Assembly (NCBI GenBank): GCA_024233575.1 | Contig: JACKPN010000006.1 | Span: 85,360-149,359, forward strand | Direction: 5' to 3' | Length of the DNA stretch: 64,000 nt | Source: Chlamydiales bacterium | Lineage (GTDB): Bacteria > Chlamydiota > Chlamydiia > Chlamydiales > Criblamydiaceae | Shown: piece after piece, positions 53,419-62,476 of the stretch | Layout: every line of letters begins with the position of its first letter | How positions within the stretch are numbered: the first letter of the stretch is position 1 | Position numbers and translations under genes: made by a program | The notes under the pieces: generated by a model | Told to the model about the DNA's origin: nothing | The model's input: only the letters and a program-made list of their open reading frames with translations | Databases searched by the model: none

Positions 53419-54756
53419 TCATCCTCCAATAGAAACAGGATTGCCGGACGTCCAGTGTCCGCTCACCTTGTTGCTATCGTAGAAACGGCCGATGCCGCCA
53501 AGCTCCGCTTCAATTGCAAGCAGTCGATTGTACTTAGCGATACGGTCGGAACGGGAAAGCGATCCTGTCTTTATCTGCCCGGCATTGGTAGCAACAGCGA
53601 TATCGGCGATGGTGCTGTCTTCGGTTTCGCCGGAACGGTGCGAGATCACGGCAGCGTATCCGTAAGCATGCGCAAGCCTGACTGTTTCAAGGGTTTCCGT
53701 CAATGTGCCTATCTGATTGACTTTGATTAGTATGCTATTGGCAACGCCTTGTTCAATTCCATGACATAAAAACTTGGGGTTGGTGACGAAAATGTCATCG
53801 CCAATAAGCTGGACATCGCCTCCCAAGCGGTCAGTGAGAAAGCCCCACCCCTCCCAATCATTTTCATCAAGGCCATCTTCCAAAGAATCGATCGGGTACT
53901 TTTTGCAAAGCTCTTCAAGGTATGCCGTCTGCTCGGCGGCTGTGCGAGCAACAAAAGAGACGTTGCGCGCTTTTTTCTTTTTCTCGATATACATGCCAGT
54001 TGCTTTGTCGTAAAATTCGGAAGCAGCGCAGTCGAGAGCGATTGTGATCTGTTCTCCTGGCCGGTATCCTGCTTTTTCGATAGCCATAAGAATGGTATCC
54101 AGCGCCTCTTCATTAGAGTTGAAATTAGGTGCAAAGCCTCCTTCGTCGCCAACGGAGGTAATGTGCCCCGCCTCTTTCAAGATACTTTTCAACGTGTGGA
54201 AAACTTCGGCGCCCCAGCGTATCGCCTCGGAAAATGTAGGCGCGCCCACAGGACGGATCATAAACTCTTGAAAATCGAGAGAATTGTCAGCATGTGCGCC
54301 GCCATTGACGATATTCATCATCGGGCATGGCAGCATATACGCATGTGTTCCTCCGATATAACGGTAGAGAGGAAGGTTGACAGCACAGGCGCCGGCATGG
54401 GCAACAGCAAGAGATACGCCAAGAATGGCATTGGCGCCGAGCTTGCTTTTATTTTCGGTACCGTCAGCTTCAATCATCATCAGGTCAATGCGTGCTTGTC
54501 CGGTGACTGCCTCGCCGATAAGCAGATCGGCAAGGATGCCCTTCACATTCTCTACAGCTTTTTTTACCCCTTTGCCGCCATAACGGCCAGGATCGCCGTC
54601 TCGCAGTTCAACAGCTTCATGCTCTCCTGTCGATGCGCCGGAAGGTACGGCAGCTTCACCGACATCGCCTTCATCGGTTTCCACGCGCACCTTCAAAGTG
54701 GGGTTGCCGCGGGAGTCTAGAATTTCAATTGCTTCAATAGATTGGATGTAAGACAT
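53419..54756 (-). CDS. eno: Enolase (phosphopyruvate hydratase)
   Basis: Converts 2-phosphoglycerate to phosphoenolpyruvate in glycolysis. The 445-aa protein starts MSYIQSIEAIEILDSRGNPT at 54756; the longer frame to 54810 was rejected because it adds non-family sequence. Motifs: GASTGEHEAVELRDGD, VGDEGGFAPN (catalytic Glu), QLIGDDIFVTNP, KVNQIGTLTE (catalytic Lys) and the signature VISHRSGETED. Magnesium ligands are present. The length is about 15 aa over the usual size because of a short insert near residue 255 (YIEKKKKARN). Confidence 0.97.
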   Translation of the reverse strand: MSYIQSIEAIEILDSRGNPTLKVRVETDEGDVGEAAVPSGASTGEHEAVELRDGDPGRYGGKGVKKAVENVKGILADLLIGEAVTGQARIDLMMIEADGTENKSKLGANAILGVSLAVAHAGACAVNLPLYRYIGGTHAYMLPCPMMNIVNGGAHADNSLDFQEFMIRPVGAPTFSEAIRWGAEVFHTLKSILKEAGHITSVGDEGGFAPNFNSNEEALDTILMAIEKAGYRPGEQITIALDCAASEFYDKATGMYIEKKKKARNVSFVARTAAEQTAYLEELCKKYPIDSLEDGLDENDWEGWGFLTDRLGGDVQLIGDDIFVTNPKFLCHGIEQGVANSILIKVNQIGTLTETLETVRLAHAYGYAAVISHRSGETEDSTIADIAVATNAGQIKTGSLSRSDRIAKYNRLLAIEAELGGIGRFYDSNKVSGHWTSGNPVSIGG

Positions 54757-54815
54757 AAGCACCTCGTCAATTTTAAAATTGATTATAGTACAACTCAAGC
54801 TGGAGAGCAAAAGAT

Positions 54816-55955
54816 TTATCGACGTTTGTGCTCTTCGGTGATGCTGTCGATGAGAAACTGGTAAGAATCGTAACGCAACGGATGAAGATTGCCCGCCTCA
54901 ACAGCGGCTTTTACACCGCACTGTCCTTCATGAAAATGGGAGCAGTCAGGAAATTTACATGCTTCACTGAATCGCATAATATCAGGAAAATACTCCTGCG
55001 CTTCTGCGACATCGAGATCCCAAACACCAAAACTTTTGATGCCTGGCGTATCGATGCACCAACCTCCAAAGTCGAGAGGCACCAGCTCGGCTGCAGTTGT
55101 CGTATGCGACCCTTTGCGTGTCTTTTGCACGGTCTCTCCAACTTTCAAATCAAGGCCGGTGATCTCATTGATCAACGACGACTTTCCTACGCCTGACTGT
55201 CCGGAAAATACCGACGCTTTTCCTTTCATTTGATGACGCAGCTCATCCATCCCTTCACCGGTCTCAGCGCTTACAGAGATGAGCGTCAAACCAGCCTGTG
55301 AATAGGCAGTGATAAAAGCATCATAGAGGGCGCGCTCCTCTTCATGATCGCTAAGAAGGTCGACCTTGTTGACGACAATAACCGGCAGCATTCCACCCTT
55401 GCGCGCGGCGATCACATAGCGGTCGACAAGGAATGGTTTGAGGGGTGGATTCACCACCGAAACGGTGATTAGCACCTGATCAATGTTAGCGGCAATCAGC
55501 TGCTCTTTTTTGCGCGACAGATTATCTGCTCGCGACAATACCGACTTGCGCGGCTTAATAAAACCAATGACGCCTTCATCGTCGGAAATTTTCTCGTAAA
55601 GAACGAAATCACCGACGGTGACGAGGTTCTTCATATGGGTACGTTCTTTCTTAAGCACCCCGCGCAGTGTGCAATAGAGAAGATGACCGTCCTGCTCTTC
55701 TATGGCGATGCCGAGGCCGGAGATCGAGAGAACGCGTCCGGTAAGTAAATTCTCAGTATCGGCTTTATTTGCCAGCTCGACATTCAACTGCTGCTCGTAC
55801 TTGTCGATGTCGCTCTTCTTATATTTTGAACGGTCTTTGGCTTGCAGGCGCTTGCGATCTTCTTTGCTGATCTTTTTGTCGTCGCCAAAATAGTGTTTCT
55901 CAAGATCGCAGCCGATCCAATCTTTGCGCTGGTATTTCTTTTTTTTTTCAGCCAT
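54816..55955 (-). CDS. rsgA: Ribosome small-subunit assembly GTPase RsgA
   Basis: A circularly permuted GTPase that matures the 30S subunit. The 379-aa protein has an N-terminal charged extension (about 1-70, rich in Lys), an OB fold, then the motifs in permuted order: G4 VVNKVDLL, G1 GQSGVGKSS, G3 DTPGIKSFG. A C-terminal zinc site has CKFPDCSHFHEGQCGV. The Lys-rich extension is longer than in E. coli and may bind rRNA. It starts 3 bp after the stop of the rRNA methyltransferase, in one operon with the next two genes. Confidence 0.95.
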   Translation of the reverse strand: MAEKKKKYQRKDWIGCDLEKHYFGDDKKISKEDRKRLQAKDRSKYKKSDIDKYEQQLNVELANKADTENLLTGRVLSISGLGIAIEEQDGHLLYCTLRGVLKKERTHMKNLVTVGDFVLYEKISDDEGVIGFIKPRKSVLSRADNLSRKKEQLIAANIDQVLITVSVVNPPLKPFLVDRYVIAARKGGMLPVIVVNKVDLLSDHEEERALYDAFITAYSQAGLTLISVSAETGEGMDELRHQMKGKASVFSGQSGVGKSSLINEITGLDLKVGETVQKTRKGSHTTTAAELVPLDFGGWCIDTPGIKSFGVWDLDVAEAQEYFPDIMRFSEACKFPDCSHFHEGQCGVKAAVEAGNLHPLRYDSYQFLIDSITEEHKRR

Positions 55956-55958
55956 TTA

Positions 55959-56705
55959 TTACCTGTTGAGAAATGCGTACATCATGATTGCTCCGGCAGC
56001 AGAAACATTAAGCGACTCCATCTCACCTGGCATGGGGATAGTCACTTTTTCTGCCAGTGCCGCAGCTTCTGGCGAAGGGCCATGCCCCTCATTGGCTAAG
56101 ATCAGAAGAATTCCTCCTTCGTGATGCACCTCTCCAAGGGGGACCCCGGCTGTGTCGGCAACGAAAGGCCGCAATTTGTTGTCAGCAACAAGCTGTTTCA
56201 GCTCCTGAATAGTGCCACGACGCCACGGCAGGCGAAAAGTGGCGCCGCGCGCCGCGCGTAGCGCTTTATCATTGTAGGGATCGCAAGTGCCGTCCAAAAG
56301 AAAAACGCCTTCCCAGCCCAATGCGAGAGCTGTCCTTAGCAATGTTCCTAAATTTCCCGGATCGCTGACTCCATCGAAAGCTACCACGTGTTGGAGGCGT
56401 GCAAGAGAACCATTTTTGGGAATGGCAATCTCAGCGATGATCCCCTCAGGAGTACGTGTACCGGAAATCTTATTGATGACCTGTTCGGGAACGATGAAGG
56501 TCTCTTCAGCAGAAAGACCGTCAGGAATTAAGCTTTCGTCAAGGACAAGCAAACGTTTTATGTGGTGGTGCCGGCACAATTCACCGACCATCTTGACGCC
56601 TTCAATCATCAAAGTGCCATGATCTTCGCGGTAATCGTGGTTTTGCCGCAACTTGACGAGATGTTTGACAACGGAATGCTGAACACTGGAAAGCTCACGC
56701 TTCAT
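55959..56705 (-). CDS. SpoU/TrmH-family RNA 2'-O-methyltransferase
   Basis: A 248-aa SPOUT-fold methyltransferase. An N-terminal substrate-binding domain (about 1-100) is followed by the knot: motif 1 VVAFDGVSDPGNLGTLLRTA, motif 2 ILLILANEGHGPSPEA and motif 3 VTIPMPGEMESLNVSAAGAI. All catalytic residues (Asn, Arg, Glu, Ser-Leu-Asn) are in place. Probable target is rRNA (RlmB-like), but tRNA cannot be excluded. Its start overlaps the end of the nucleotidyltransferase gene by 11 bases. Confidence 0.9.
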   Translation of the reverse strand: MKRELSSVQHSVVKHLVKLRQNHDYREDHGTLMIEGVKMVGELCRHHHIKRLLVLDESLIPDGLSAEETFIVPEQVINKISGTRTPEGIIAEIAIPKNGSLARLQHVVAFDGVSDPGNLGTLLRTALALGWEGVFLLDGTCDPYNDKALRAARGATFRLPWRRGTIQELKQLVADNKLRPFVADTAGVPLGEVHHEGGILLILANEGHGPSPEAAALAEKVTIPMPGEMESLNVSAAGAIMMYAFLNR

Positions 56706-57936
56706 CGCCTGTTCCCTCCCACATGGATGATGTTTTCAACAACTCCAACGCTTCTTGTTTGTCGTTGATATCATTTTCAATAACAAGCCGCTCCGCTTCT
56801 CGTATCAACTGTCCCATCTTAGGACCAGGCTTGACACCCTCAACCTGTAGAACAGCTCCGCTAATCAGCGGTTGCTTGTTGGCAACGCGCATGATATGGG
56901 ATAGCAGATTCTCCCAACGGTTAATGTAACTATCGAGAAAAGCAATACGCTCCTCTTCAGGATATCCGGCAGTTAGCACCTGCAAGCAGATACGGGAAAA
57001 GGGATCAGCATAATAATGCACCCACTCAATATCGGCTACGTCATCACGGACAAGCAGCTCCTTTCCACGGAAATAACAGGCAACGGTACGTATTTCTCGT
57101 CCGCTTGTGCGTAGATAACGACAGAGTTCTGTCATCCGTTCAACAGATGCATCAGGAAACAGCTGCACAAGATAAAGGATTGCCGGAGTGCCTTGGGGAA
57201 ACTGCTCAAAATGAAGGACAGCTTGTTTGATATCATTGAGATGAACGCCTTCAAGATCGGGAAATACCACGGGCAATAGCGCCAGCCGGTGCATCTCGAT
57301 AATGGCGGTCTCAAAACGGGGATACTGCGCCATCTTGGTGAACTCCTGCCAGACACGCTCCATTGCCACCGCAGGAAACAACGTCGGCGCATTAGCATAA
57401 ATAGCATCCTGTGTCTCTTGGTCGATCACAAAACCAAAACGCGAGGAGAAGCGGAACGCGCGGATCATCCGGAGGCGGTCTTCAAGAAAACGCGCATCAG
57501 GTTCGCCAATGGTGCGGACGACAGACTTATGGATATCCTCCACGCCGCCAACGTAATCATATATCTCGTGAGTCAGCGGGTCATAAAACATGCCATTGAT
57601 GGTGAAGTCGCGACGGAGCGCATCTTCACGAGCATCGCAGAATTCAATCTTTTCCGGGCTGCGTCCATTGCTATATTCGACATCTTTTCGAAAGGTGGCG
57701 ACCTCAAACTGATGGCCGTCGATCAAAACGATCACAACGCCGAACTGAAGGCCAACGAGCAGGGTCCGAGGGAAAAGGTCGAGAATTTCCTCCGGCTTTG
57801 CGCTAGTAGCGATGTCAATATCATCGCTATCATGACCCATAACATGGTCGCGCACCCAACCTCCGGCAAAGTAGGCTTGATGCCCTGCCTCCATAAGCTG
57901 CTTGACGATGCTGACCGCCTGCTGATAAACTTCCAT
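56695..57936 (-). CDS. CCA-adding / poly(A) polymerase-type nucleotidyltransferase
   Basis: A 413-aa class II nucleotidyltransferase. The N-terminal head has FAGGWVRDHVMG, DSDDIDIAT (catalytic DxD) and RRDFTINGMFYDP; the neck has RFLEDRLRMIRAFRFSSRFG. The tRNA-Arg gene in this window does not encode CCA, so a CCA-adding enzyme is required, and this is the only candidate here; a poly(A) polymerase is the alternative. The ATG at 57936 (MEVYQQAV) matches the family start better than that at 57966. First gene of the operon with the methyltransferase and rsgA. Confidence 0.88.
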   Translation of the reverse strand: MEVYQQAVSIVKQLMEAGHQAYFAGGWVRDHVMGHDSDDIDIATSAKPEEILDLFPRTLLVGLQFGVVIVLIDGHQFEVATFRKDVEYSNGRSPEKIEFCDAREDALRRDFTINGMFYDPLTHEIYDYVGGVEDIHKSVVRTIGEPDARFLEDRLRMIRAFRFSSRFGFVIDQETQDAIYANAPTLFPAVAMERVWQEFTKMAQYPRFETAIIEMHRLALLPVVFPDLEGVHLNDIKQAVLHFEQFPQGTPAILYLVQLFPDASVERMTELCRYLRTSGREIRTVACYFRGKELLVRDDVADIEWVHYYADPFSRICLQVLTAGYPEEERIAFLDSYINRWENLLSHIMRVANKQPLISGAVLQVEGVKPGPKMGQLIREAERLVIENDINDKQEALELLKTSSMWEGTGDEA

Positions 57937-58037
57937 AGTACTCCCGACTCCAGGGAAACCCATCATGGCAAAGGATGCAATAACATTCTAGAGAAAAAGG
58001 TGTTGCCTGCCTAATATCAATATCTTAGGAGAATTTG

Positions 58038-59843
58038 ATGAACACCAAGATCCGCGTTCTGGACGAACATACCATCAACAAGATCGCCGCCGGCGAGGTA
58101 ATTGAGAATCCCGCCTCTGTTGTCAAGGAACTTGTTGAAAACGCGATTGATGCCGGAGCGACGGAAATCACGGTAGAGATCAAGGGCGGGGGCAGACAAA
58201 TGATACGCATCACCGACAATGGTTGCGGCATGGGGCAGGACGATGCCCTTCTTGCTCTGGAACGACACGCCACGTCTAAAATCCGTGAGGTTGAAGATAT
58301 CCTTTCTGTCGGGACTATGGGATTCCGCGGCGAGGCGATACCATCCATCGCGTCAATTTCCAAGTTCATGATCCTCACCCGCACCGCAGAAAATGAAGAC
58401 GGCACCATGGTAATCGTCGAGGGAGGCAAAGTTCTCAAACATTGCCCCGCAGCGCGTGATACCGGAACGACGATCGAGGTCAAGTCCCTCTTCTTCAATG
58501 TGCCTGTGCGGCGGAAATTTCAGCGGTCTCCGACCTATGACGCCAACGAAATCCTTAAAATGCTGTCAATGATCGCTTTAGGAAACCCCGACATTAGATT
58601 TGAGCTGATTAGCAACGAGACAACAACGCTGACGACGCAGCGCTGCGATGGCGAGACCTATCTGGAACGGCTTGGCCAACGGATCTACGACGTCCTCGGC
58701 AGCGAATATCGCTACAGCACGACTCCAGTTGAGGAGAGGTCCGGAGACTATGCAGTCACAGGATATGTCGGTCTTCCCGAATACACACGCCATAACAGGA
58801 CAGGCCAGTACCTGTTTATCAACAAGCGCGCGATCCAATCGCCCCTTGCCTCTTTCGCCGTACGTGATGGCTACGGCACTGCCCTACAGACAAACCGCCA
58901 TCCAATCTATGTCCTGCATCTGGAGATTCCCGGTGACATCGTCGACGTCAACGTCCACCCGCAAAAACGGGAAGTGCGCCTGCGGCAAGAGCAGGAGATC
59001 AAAACACTCATTGCCAAAGCAGTAGACAGCGCCTTGAACCAGATGAGTTTCACCCCTTCCGCAAATGAAGAGCCTGAATTTGCCATGCCGGAATCGCCGA
59101 TGCCAAGCTTCACTGAACCCGTACATACCTTTGCCGGTTTCGCTCCTGTGCATGAAGAGGAGTTTACACCACTGCCGCCCCTTCCTCGCAAGGAGGTTCG
59201 CGACGACCCTCCGCTGTTCGAGACACCGCCGACATCGCGTCCTATTCCCAAAATCCTAGGCACAATTCCGCGCTTCGTGATCCTCGACCCAACAACCCTC
59301 GAAGGCACCGAATTGGCGCAAGGTAAACAGGGGCTCTGCCTCGTCGATCAGCGTGCTGCGCACGCCAGGATCATCTACGACAAGCTTCTCGCCTGCGCAA
59401 AGAAAAAAATTGCTCCCAGCGTGCAGACGCTTCTGATCCCCCTTACCCTGGAGCTGACGCCGATCGAAGCGGCGACGCTCCGCGATAAACTCGACATGCT
59501 CAACGACCTCGGCATTCAAGCAAAGGAATTCGATAACAACACCTTCGTCATCGACGCCCTGCCGCAAGAGTTCGGCAATGTTGACGTCAAAGCCTTGATG
59601 GTAGATCTTGTGAAGAGCATGCAGGAGGACCACGATGACCGGACCTTCGAACGGGAAAAGGAGAAACAGCTGGCGCTGAGCGCGAGCAGGATCGCCCTCT
59701 CCAGCAAGCAAAGAATCAGCAACAGCGAAGCGCAGGTCCTTGTCAACCAGCTGATGGCATGCGAAACGCCGTTCCGCTGCCCTAATGGCAAACCGACAGT
59801 GATCCGCATCGGCAGCGATGAGCTGGCAAAACACTTTCAATGA
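58038..59843 (+). CDS. mutL: DNA mismatch repair protein MutL
   Basis: A 601-aa GHKL ATPase that links MutS recognition to strand processing. N-terminal motifs: VVKELVENAIDAGA, RITDNGCGM, TMGFRGEAIPSI and VNVHPQKREVRL. The linker is acidic and Pro-rich (about 345-415). The C-terminal dimerisation domain keeps LVDQRAAHAR, where endonuclease-type MutLs have DQHA-x2-E-x4-E; the Glu is Ala and the final Glu is Asp. The nick-making site is therefore probably lost. AGGAG precedes the ATG at 58038. pepP follows within 8 bp. Confidence 0.96.
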   Translation: MNTKIRVLDEHTINKIAAGEVIENPASVVKELVENAIDAGATEITVEIKGGGRQMIRITDNGCGMGQDDALLALERHATSKIREVEDILSVGTMGFRGEAIPSIASISKFMILTRTAENEDGTMVIVEGGKVLKHCPAARDTGTTIEVKSLFFNVPVRRKFQRSPTYDANEILKMLSMIALGNPDIRFELISNETTTLTTQRCDGETYLERLGQRIYDVLGSEYRYSTTPVEERSGDYAVTGYVGLPEYTRHNRTGQYLFINKRAIQSPLASFAVRDGYGTALQTNRHPIYVLHLEIPGDIVDVNVHPQKREVRLRQEQEIKTLIAKAVDSALNQMSFTPSANEEPEFAMPESPMPSFTEPVHTFAGFAPVHEEEFTPLPPLPRKEVRDDPPLFETPPTSRPIPKILGTIPRFVILDPTTLEGTELAQGKQGLCLVDQRAAHARIIYDKLLACAKKKIAPSVQTLLIPLTLELTPIEAATLRDKLDMLNDLGIQAKEFDNNTFVIDALPQEFGNVDVKALMVDLVKSMQEDHDDRTFEREKEKQLALSASRIALSSKQRISNSEAQVLVNQLMACETPFRCPNGKPTVIRIGSDELAKHFQ

Positions 59844-59850
59844 GGCGGCT

Positions 59851-60912
59851 ATGCCCTACAAAACACGTATCAAAAATTTGCAAAAGACATTGGGAGAGAA
59901 AGGCTGTGACGCACTGCTGATCGAAAACCTCGTCGACATCCTCTATCTGACCGGCTGCGACCTATCATTAGGCAAAGTGCTGGTCACCCCCCGCACTGCC
60001 AGGTTGATCGTCGACAGCCGTTATTATGATTCCTGCAAAAAACATAGTCCAATTCCAACGCGTCTCCTTGATAAGGAAACGCTAGAAAAAGAGCTGGCCT
60101 CGTTAAAAGTGGACATTCTCGGCTTCGACGCCGACCACACCCCGTACCAACAATACAAGAACCTGCGCAAGCTTCCTGTCGCACTCAAAGCGCTTAACCA
60201 CCCTCTGGCTGCTCTGCGGATGGTCAAAGACAGCAAAGAGATCCAAGCGTTGCGTGATGCTGCAGCATTAGGATCGGAAGGTTTCGACTATATCGCAAAG
60301 CTCTTGAAACCGGGCATCACCGAAATGGAGATCGCCGTCGAGCTTGAGATTTTTTGGAAGCGCAAGGGTAGCAAAGCGCTCGCTTTTGATCCGATCATCG
60401 CCTTCGGCGCGAACAGCGCCATCCCCCACTACCATCCAGGTCCCGTCAAACTCAAAAAAGGAATGCCGGTGCTGATCGATATCGGCGTCAACTACAAGCA
60501 TTACCACTCCGATATGACGCGTGTTCTCTTCTGCGGCAAGCCCGATAAAAAAATGGTGGAGATCTATGGCATCGTGTTAAAAGCTCAAGAGCTTGCACTT
60601 GCGCAATGTTCTCCGGGAATGCGCATCGCCGACCTTGATAAGACTGCACGCGCCTATATCGAAAGCCAAGGGTATGGAAAGCAGTTTTCACACAGCCTCG
60701 GCCACGGGGTGGGTCTCGAAATTCACGAAGCGCCGGGAATCCGCAGCGCCTGCAAAAAAAGCGAAAAACTGGAAAAAGGAATGGTGATCACCATCGAACC
60801 GGGCATCTACATCCCTGGAACCGGCGGCGTCCGTATCGAAGATACGGTGGTGATCACAAAGAACGGATGTGAAAACCTCACCAACCGTTCTAAAGAGTTG
60901 ACTGTCATCTGA
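59851..60912 (+). CDS. pepP: Xaa-Pro aminopeptidase (M24 family)
   Basis: Removes N-terminal residues ahead of proline; a cytosolic two-metal enzyme of 353 aa. It has an N-terminal creatinase-like domain (about 1-125) and a pita-bread catalytic domain. Metal ligands are Asp in VLIDIGVNY, Asp in YHSDMTRV, His in SHSLGHGVGLEIHE, Glu in ITIEPGIY and Glu in GVRIEDTV. GAGG before the ATG at 59851 lies in the gap after mutL. The mutL-pepP pair is also adjacent in Chlamydia, which supports the phylum call. Confidence 0.94.
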   Translation: MPYKTRIKNLQKTLGEKGCDALLIENLVDILYLTGCDLSLGKVLVTPRTARLIVDSRYYDSCKKHSPIPTRLLDKETLEKELASLKVDILGFDADHTPYQQYKNLRKLPVALKALNHPLAALRMVKDSKEIQALRDAAALGSEGFDYIAKLLKPGITEMEIAVELEIFWKRKGSKALAFDPIIAFGANSAIPHYHPGPVKLKKGMPVLIDIGVNYKHYHSDMTRVLFCGKPDKKMVEIYGIVLKAQELALAQCSPGMRIADLDKTARAYIESQGYGKQFSHSLGHGVGLEIHEAPGIRSACKKSEKLEKGMVITIEPGIYIPGTGGVRIEDTVVITKNGCENLTNRSKELTVI

Positions 60913-60926
60913 CATGGGAGGAAGTC

Positions 60927-61433
60927 ATGCAAATCGTTTGGGATTGCCATGAACCGAATAAAAATACCTCATTTGAAGAGGGCGGATGGCATCCAAATGT
61001 CGTACGCATCTTTCTTGAGGTGAAAACAGCAAAATCCAATGATCTCGTAACATTTAATAAGATCTACTATTTCGCAAACACACTCCTTGTACTGCTCAAC
61101 GCCCAGAGCGGTTCTGGAAAATCGCTGCGAAATAATGCTGTAAATTTAAATTTAAATTTTCTTTTCCCAAGAGAAATGTACCTTAAGAGGTCAAACCCGG
61201 AAATAAACAAGGTTTACTACCTTGCCGTCGGAACGATCGTGTGGTCTAAAAATGCGATTATTTACAATGTCGAACAAGAACAAGTTGACGAGCTTATTTC
61301 CTCAGAGAATCCAAATTTAATTTTGAATTCCTGGAATCGGGAGAGAAAATCGGTGCCTCCCATTCTTGAGGCGCCGCCATCACCGGAAAAACCCGACGAA
61401 TTGTGGCCACTTCCATTTTCCTTTCCAATTTAA
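60927..61433 (+). CDS. Hypothetical protein, 168 aa
   Basis: An AT-rich gene 14 bp downstream of pepP, with GGAGG before its ATG. The protein has no signal peptide or membrane segment. Beta-strand-like segments (VVRIFLEVKTAKS, KVYYLAVGTIVWSKNAIIYNVE) alternate with polar loops, and the C-terminus is Pro-rich (VPPILEAPPSPEKPDELWPLP). I do not recognise a family. Confidence 0.6.
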   Translation: MQIVWDCHEPNKNTSFEEGGWHPNVVRIFLEVKTAKSNDLVTFNKIYYFANTLLVLLNAQSGSGKSLRNNAVNLNLNFLFPREMYLKRSNPEINKVYYLAVGTIVWSKNAIIYNVEQEQVDELISSENPNLILNSWNRERKSVPPILEAPPSPEKPDELWPLPFSFPI

Positions 61434-61487
61434 TTGGATTTTTGTTATACTTTTATAATTAATAATAACCAACAAATAGGTTTAATT

Positions 61488-62159
61488 ATGAAAGCTTCAG
61501 ATTTATTTGGTAAAACAGTAAGTATATTTTATAAAAATATTTTTGCATTTCTTGGGCTGATTACTCTGCCTCTGATCTCGAGTATTTTGCTTTGTAGCCA
61601 AACAGTAATAAACGAATGGGTTTGTTATTTACTATTGATAAGTCTTGGATTCTTCGGAATTCTTGTCGAAGGGGCGTTTACATTTGTTACAAGCGATACG
61701 TATCATGAAAAAACCGTGTCCTGGAAAGATGCTTTTTTCCGCTCCTTCAAGAGATGCCACCGCCTTATCGGTGCGTCTATTCTCTACCCTCTCGCAATCT
61801 TCTTGGGCTTGCAATTCTTCGTGCTGCCGGCGCTCATTGTCTATATTAATCTCTACTGCTTCCTACCGATCATGCTATTGGAAGACAAGCCTGTCATCAA
61901 AAGCTGGATGCTCAGCAATGAACTAATGGCAAGCTCTGCTTCAAACGTGCTCGGTCCATTGAAGCTATGGGTCGTTTACATGATCATCTCAGGGTTAAGC
62001 TTAGCTACTACCTTCACATTGATGAAATTAGACATCAGCTCAATTCCTGTCGCGATTACTCTTATCATCTTTTCGTTCATTGTGGATGTGTCAGGAAAAA
62101 TCTTCGGCATCATTGCACCTACCGTTTACTATGAGCATGTGAAAGCAAACTCTCAGTAA
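61488..62159 (+). CDS. Polytopic membrane protein, 223 aa
   Basis: Six hydrophobic segments at about 17-40, 47-70, 95-120, 122-132, 160-180 and 187-212. The layout, an early amphipathic KASDLFGKTVSIFYKNIF and paired helices, resembles small YciC/DUF975-like membrane proteins, but no motif allows a function. The ATG at 61488 is preferred to 61434, which would add a non-conserved polar leader. The last 59 coding bases and the terminator are duplicated at 63864-64000. Confidence 0.7.
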   Translation: MKASDLFGKTVSIFYKNIFAFLGLITLPLISSILLCSQTVINEWVCYLLLISLGFFGILVEGAFTFVTSDTYHEKTVSWKDAFFRSFKRCHRLIGASILYPLAIFLGLQFFVLPALIVYINLYCFLPIMLLEDKPVIKSWMLSNELMASSASNVLGPLKLWVVYMIISGLSLATTFTLMKLDISSIPVAITLIIFSFIVDVSGKIFGIIAPTVYYEHVKANSQ

Positions 62160-62237
62160 GCGTAATAGAGAAGGTTGGTATCAACCTTCTCTCCGCCTTT
62201 TGACCATAGCGATCATCTGTCTTCTCTCTTCTTGATC
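62101..62237 (+). repeat. 137-bp direct repeat, left copy
   Basis: Covers the 3' end of the membrane-protein gene, its terminator hairpin and 45 bases beyond. It is repeated at 63864-64000 with two mismatches (62117-62120 region) and otherwise base for base. The right copy reaches the window edge, so the true repeat may be longer. Confidence 0.95.
62167..62192 (+). terminator. Terminator hairpin after the membrane-protein gene
   Basis: A perfect 11-bp stem (AGAGAAGGTTG, loop GTAT, CAACCTTCTCT) eight bases after the stop codon, followed by CCGCCTTTTG. The T-run is short. An identical copy lies at 63930-63955 within the right direct repeat. Confidence 0.7.
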
Positions 62238-62240
62238 AAT

Positions 62241-62420
62241 GATACAAGAATCGGTTTTTGGCACATTGCTGCCTTGCCATCTTTTTAGTCGAATACTGCG
62301 CAATTAGCCTTGTTTTCAACTCTGAAACACCTTATATTCTACATCCTTAAGCGCTCGCAAGTGTTTAGTAGACGCAAGGTTGTATTAATCGTAGATATGC
62401 CAAAAACCGATTCTTGAATC
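62241..62420. mobile_element. 180-bp inverted-repeat element (MITE-like), TATACCGAAA family
   Basis: Ends of 24 bp, inverted, with two mismatches: left GATACAAGAATCGGTTTTTG (62241-62264) and right, read as complement, GATTCAAGAATCGGTTTTTG (62397-62420). The interior has no reading frame. The outer right flank (GGTTATAACGAAGTT on the complement) resembles the palindrome at 25134-25171. With its repeats it accounts for most of the 317-bp gap 62160-62476. No target-site duplication is evident by eye. Confidence 0.6.
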
Positions 62421-62476
62421 AACTTCGTTATAACCATAAAAGATACATTTGTAAATAAAGTTATTACCACAAAAAA

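Noticed and set aside
59256..59840. 194-aa antisense frame in mutL
   Set aside because: It is antisense to a conserved coding region and lacks any start signal or recognised domain.
62250..62285. TTGGCACATTGCTGCCTTGC as a possible sigma-54 promoter
   Set aside because: The spacing between GG and GC does not match the -24/-12 pattern, and the GGCA belongs to a repeated element end. By eye I found no convincing sigma-54 site in the window.
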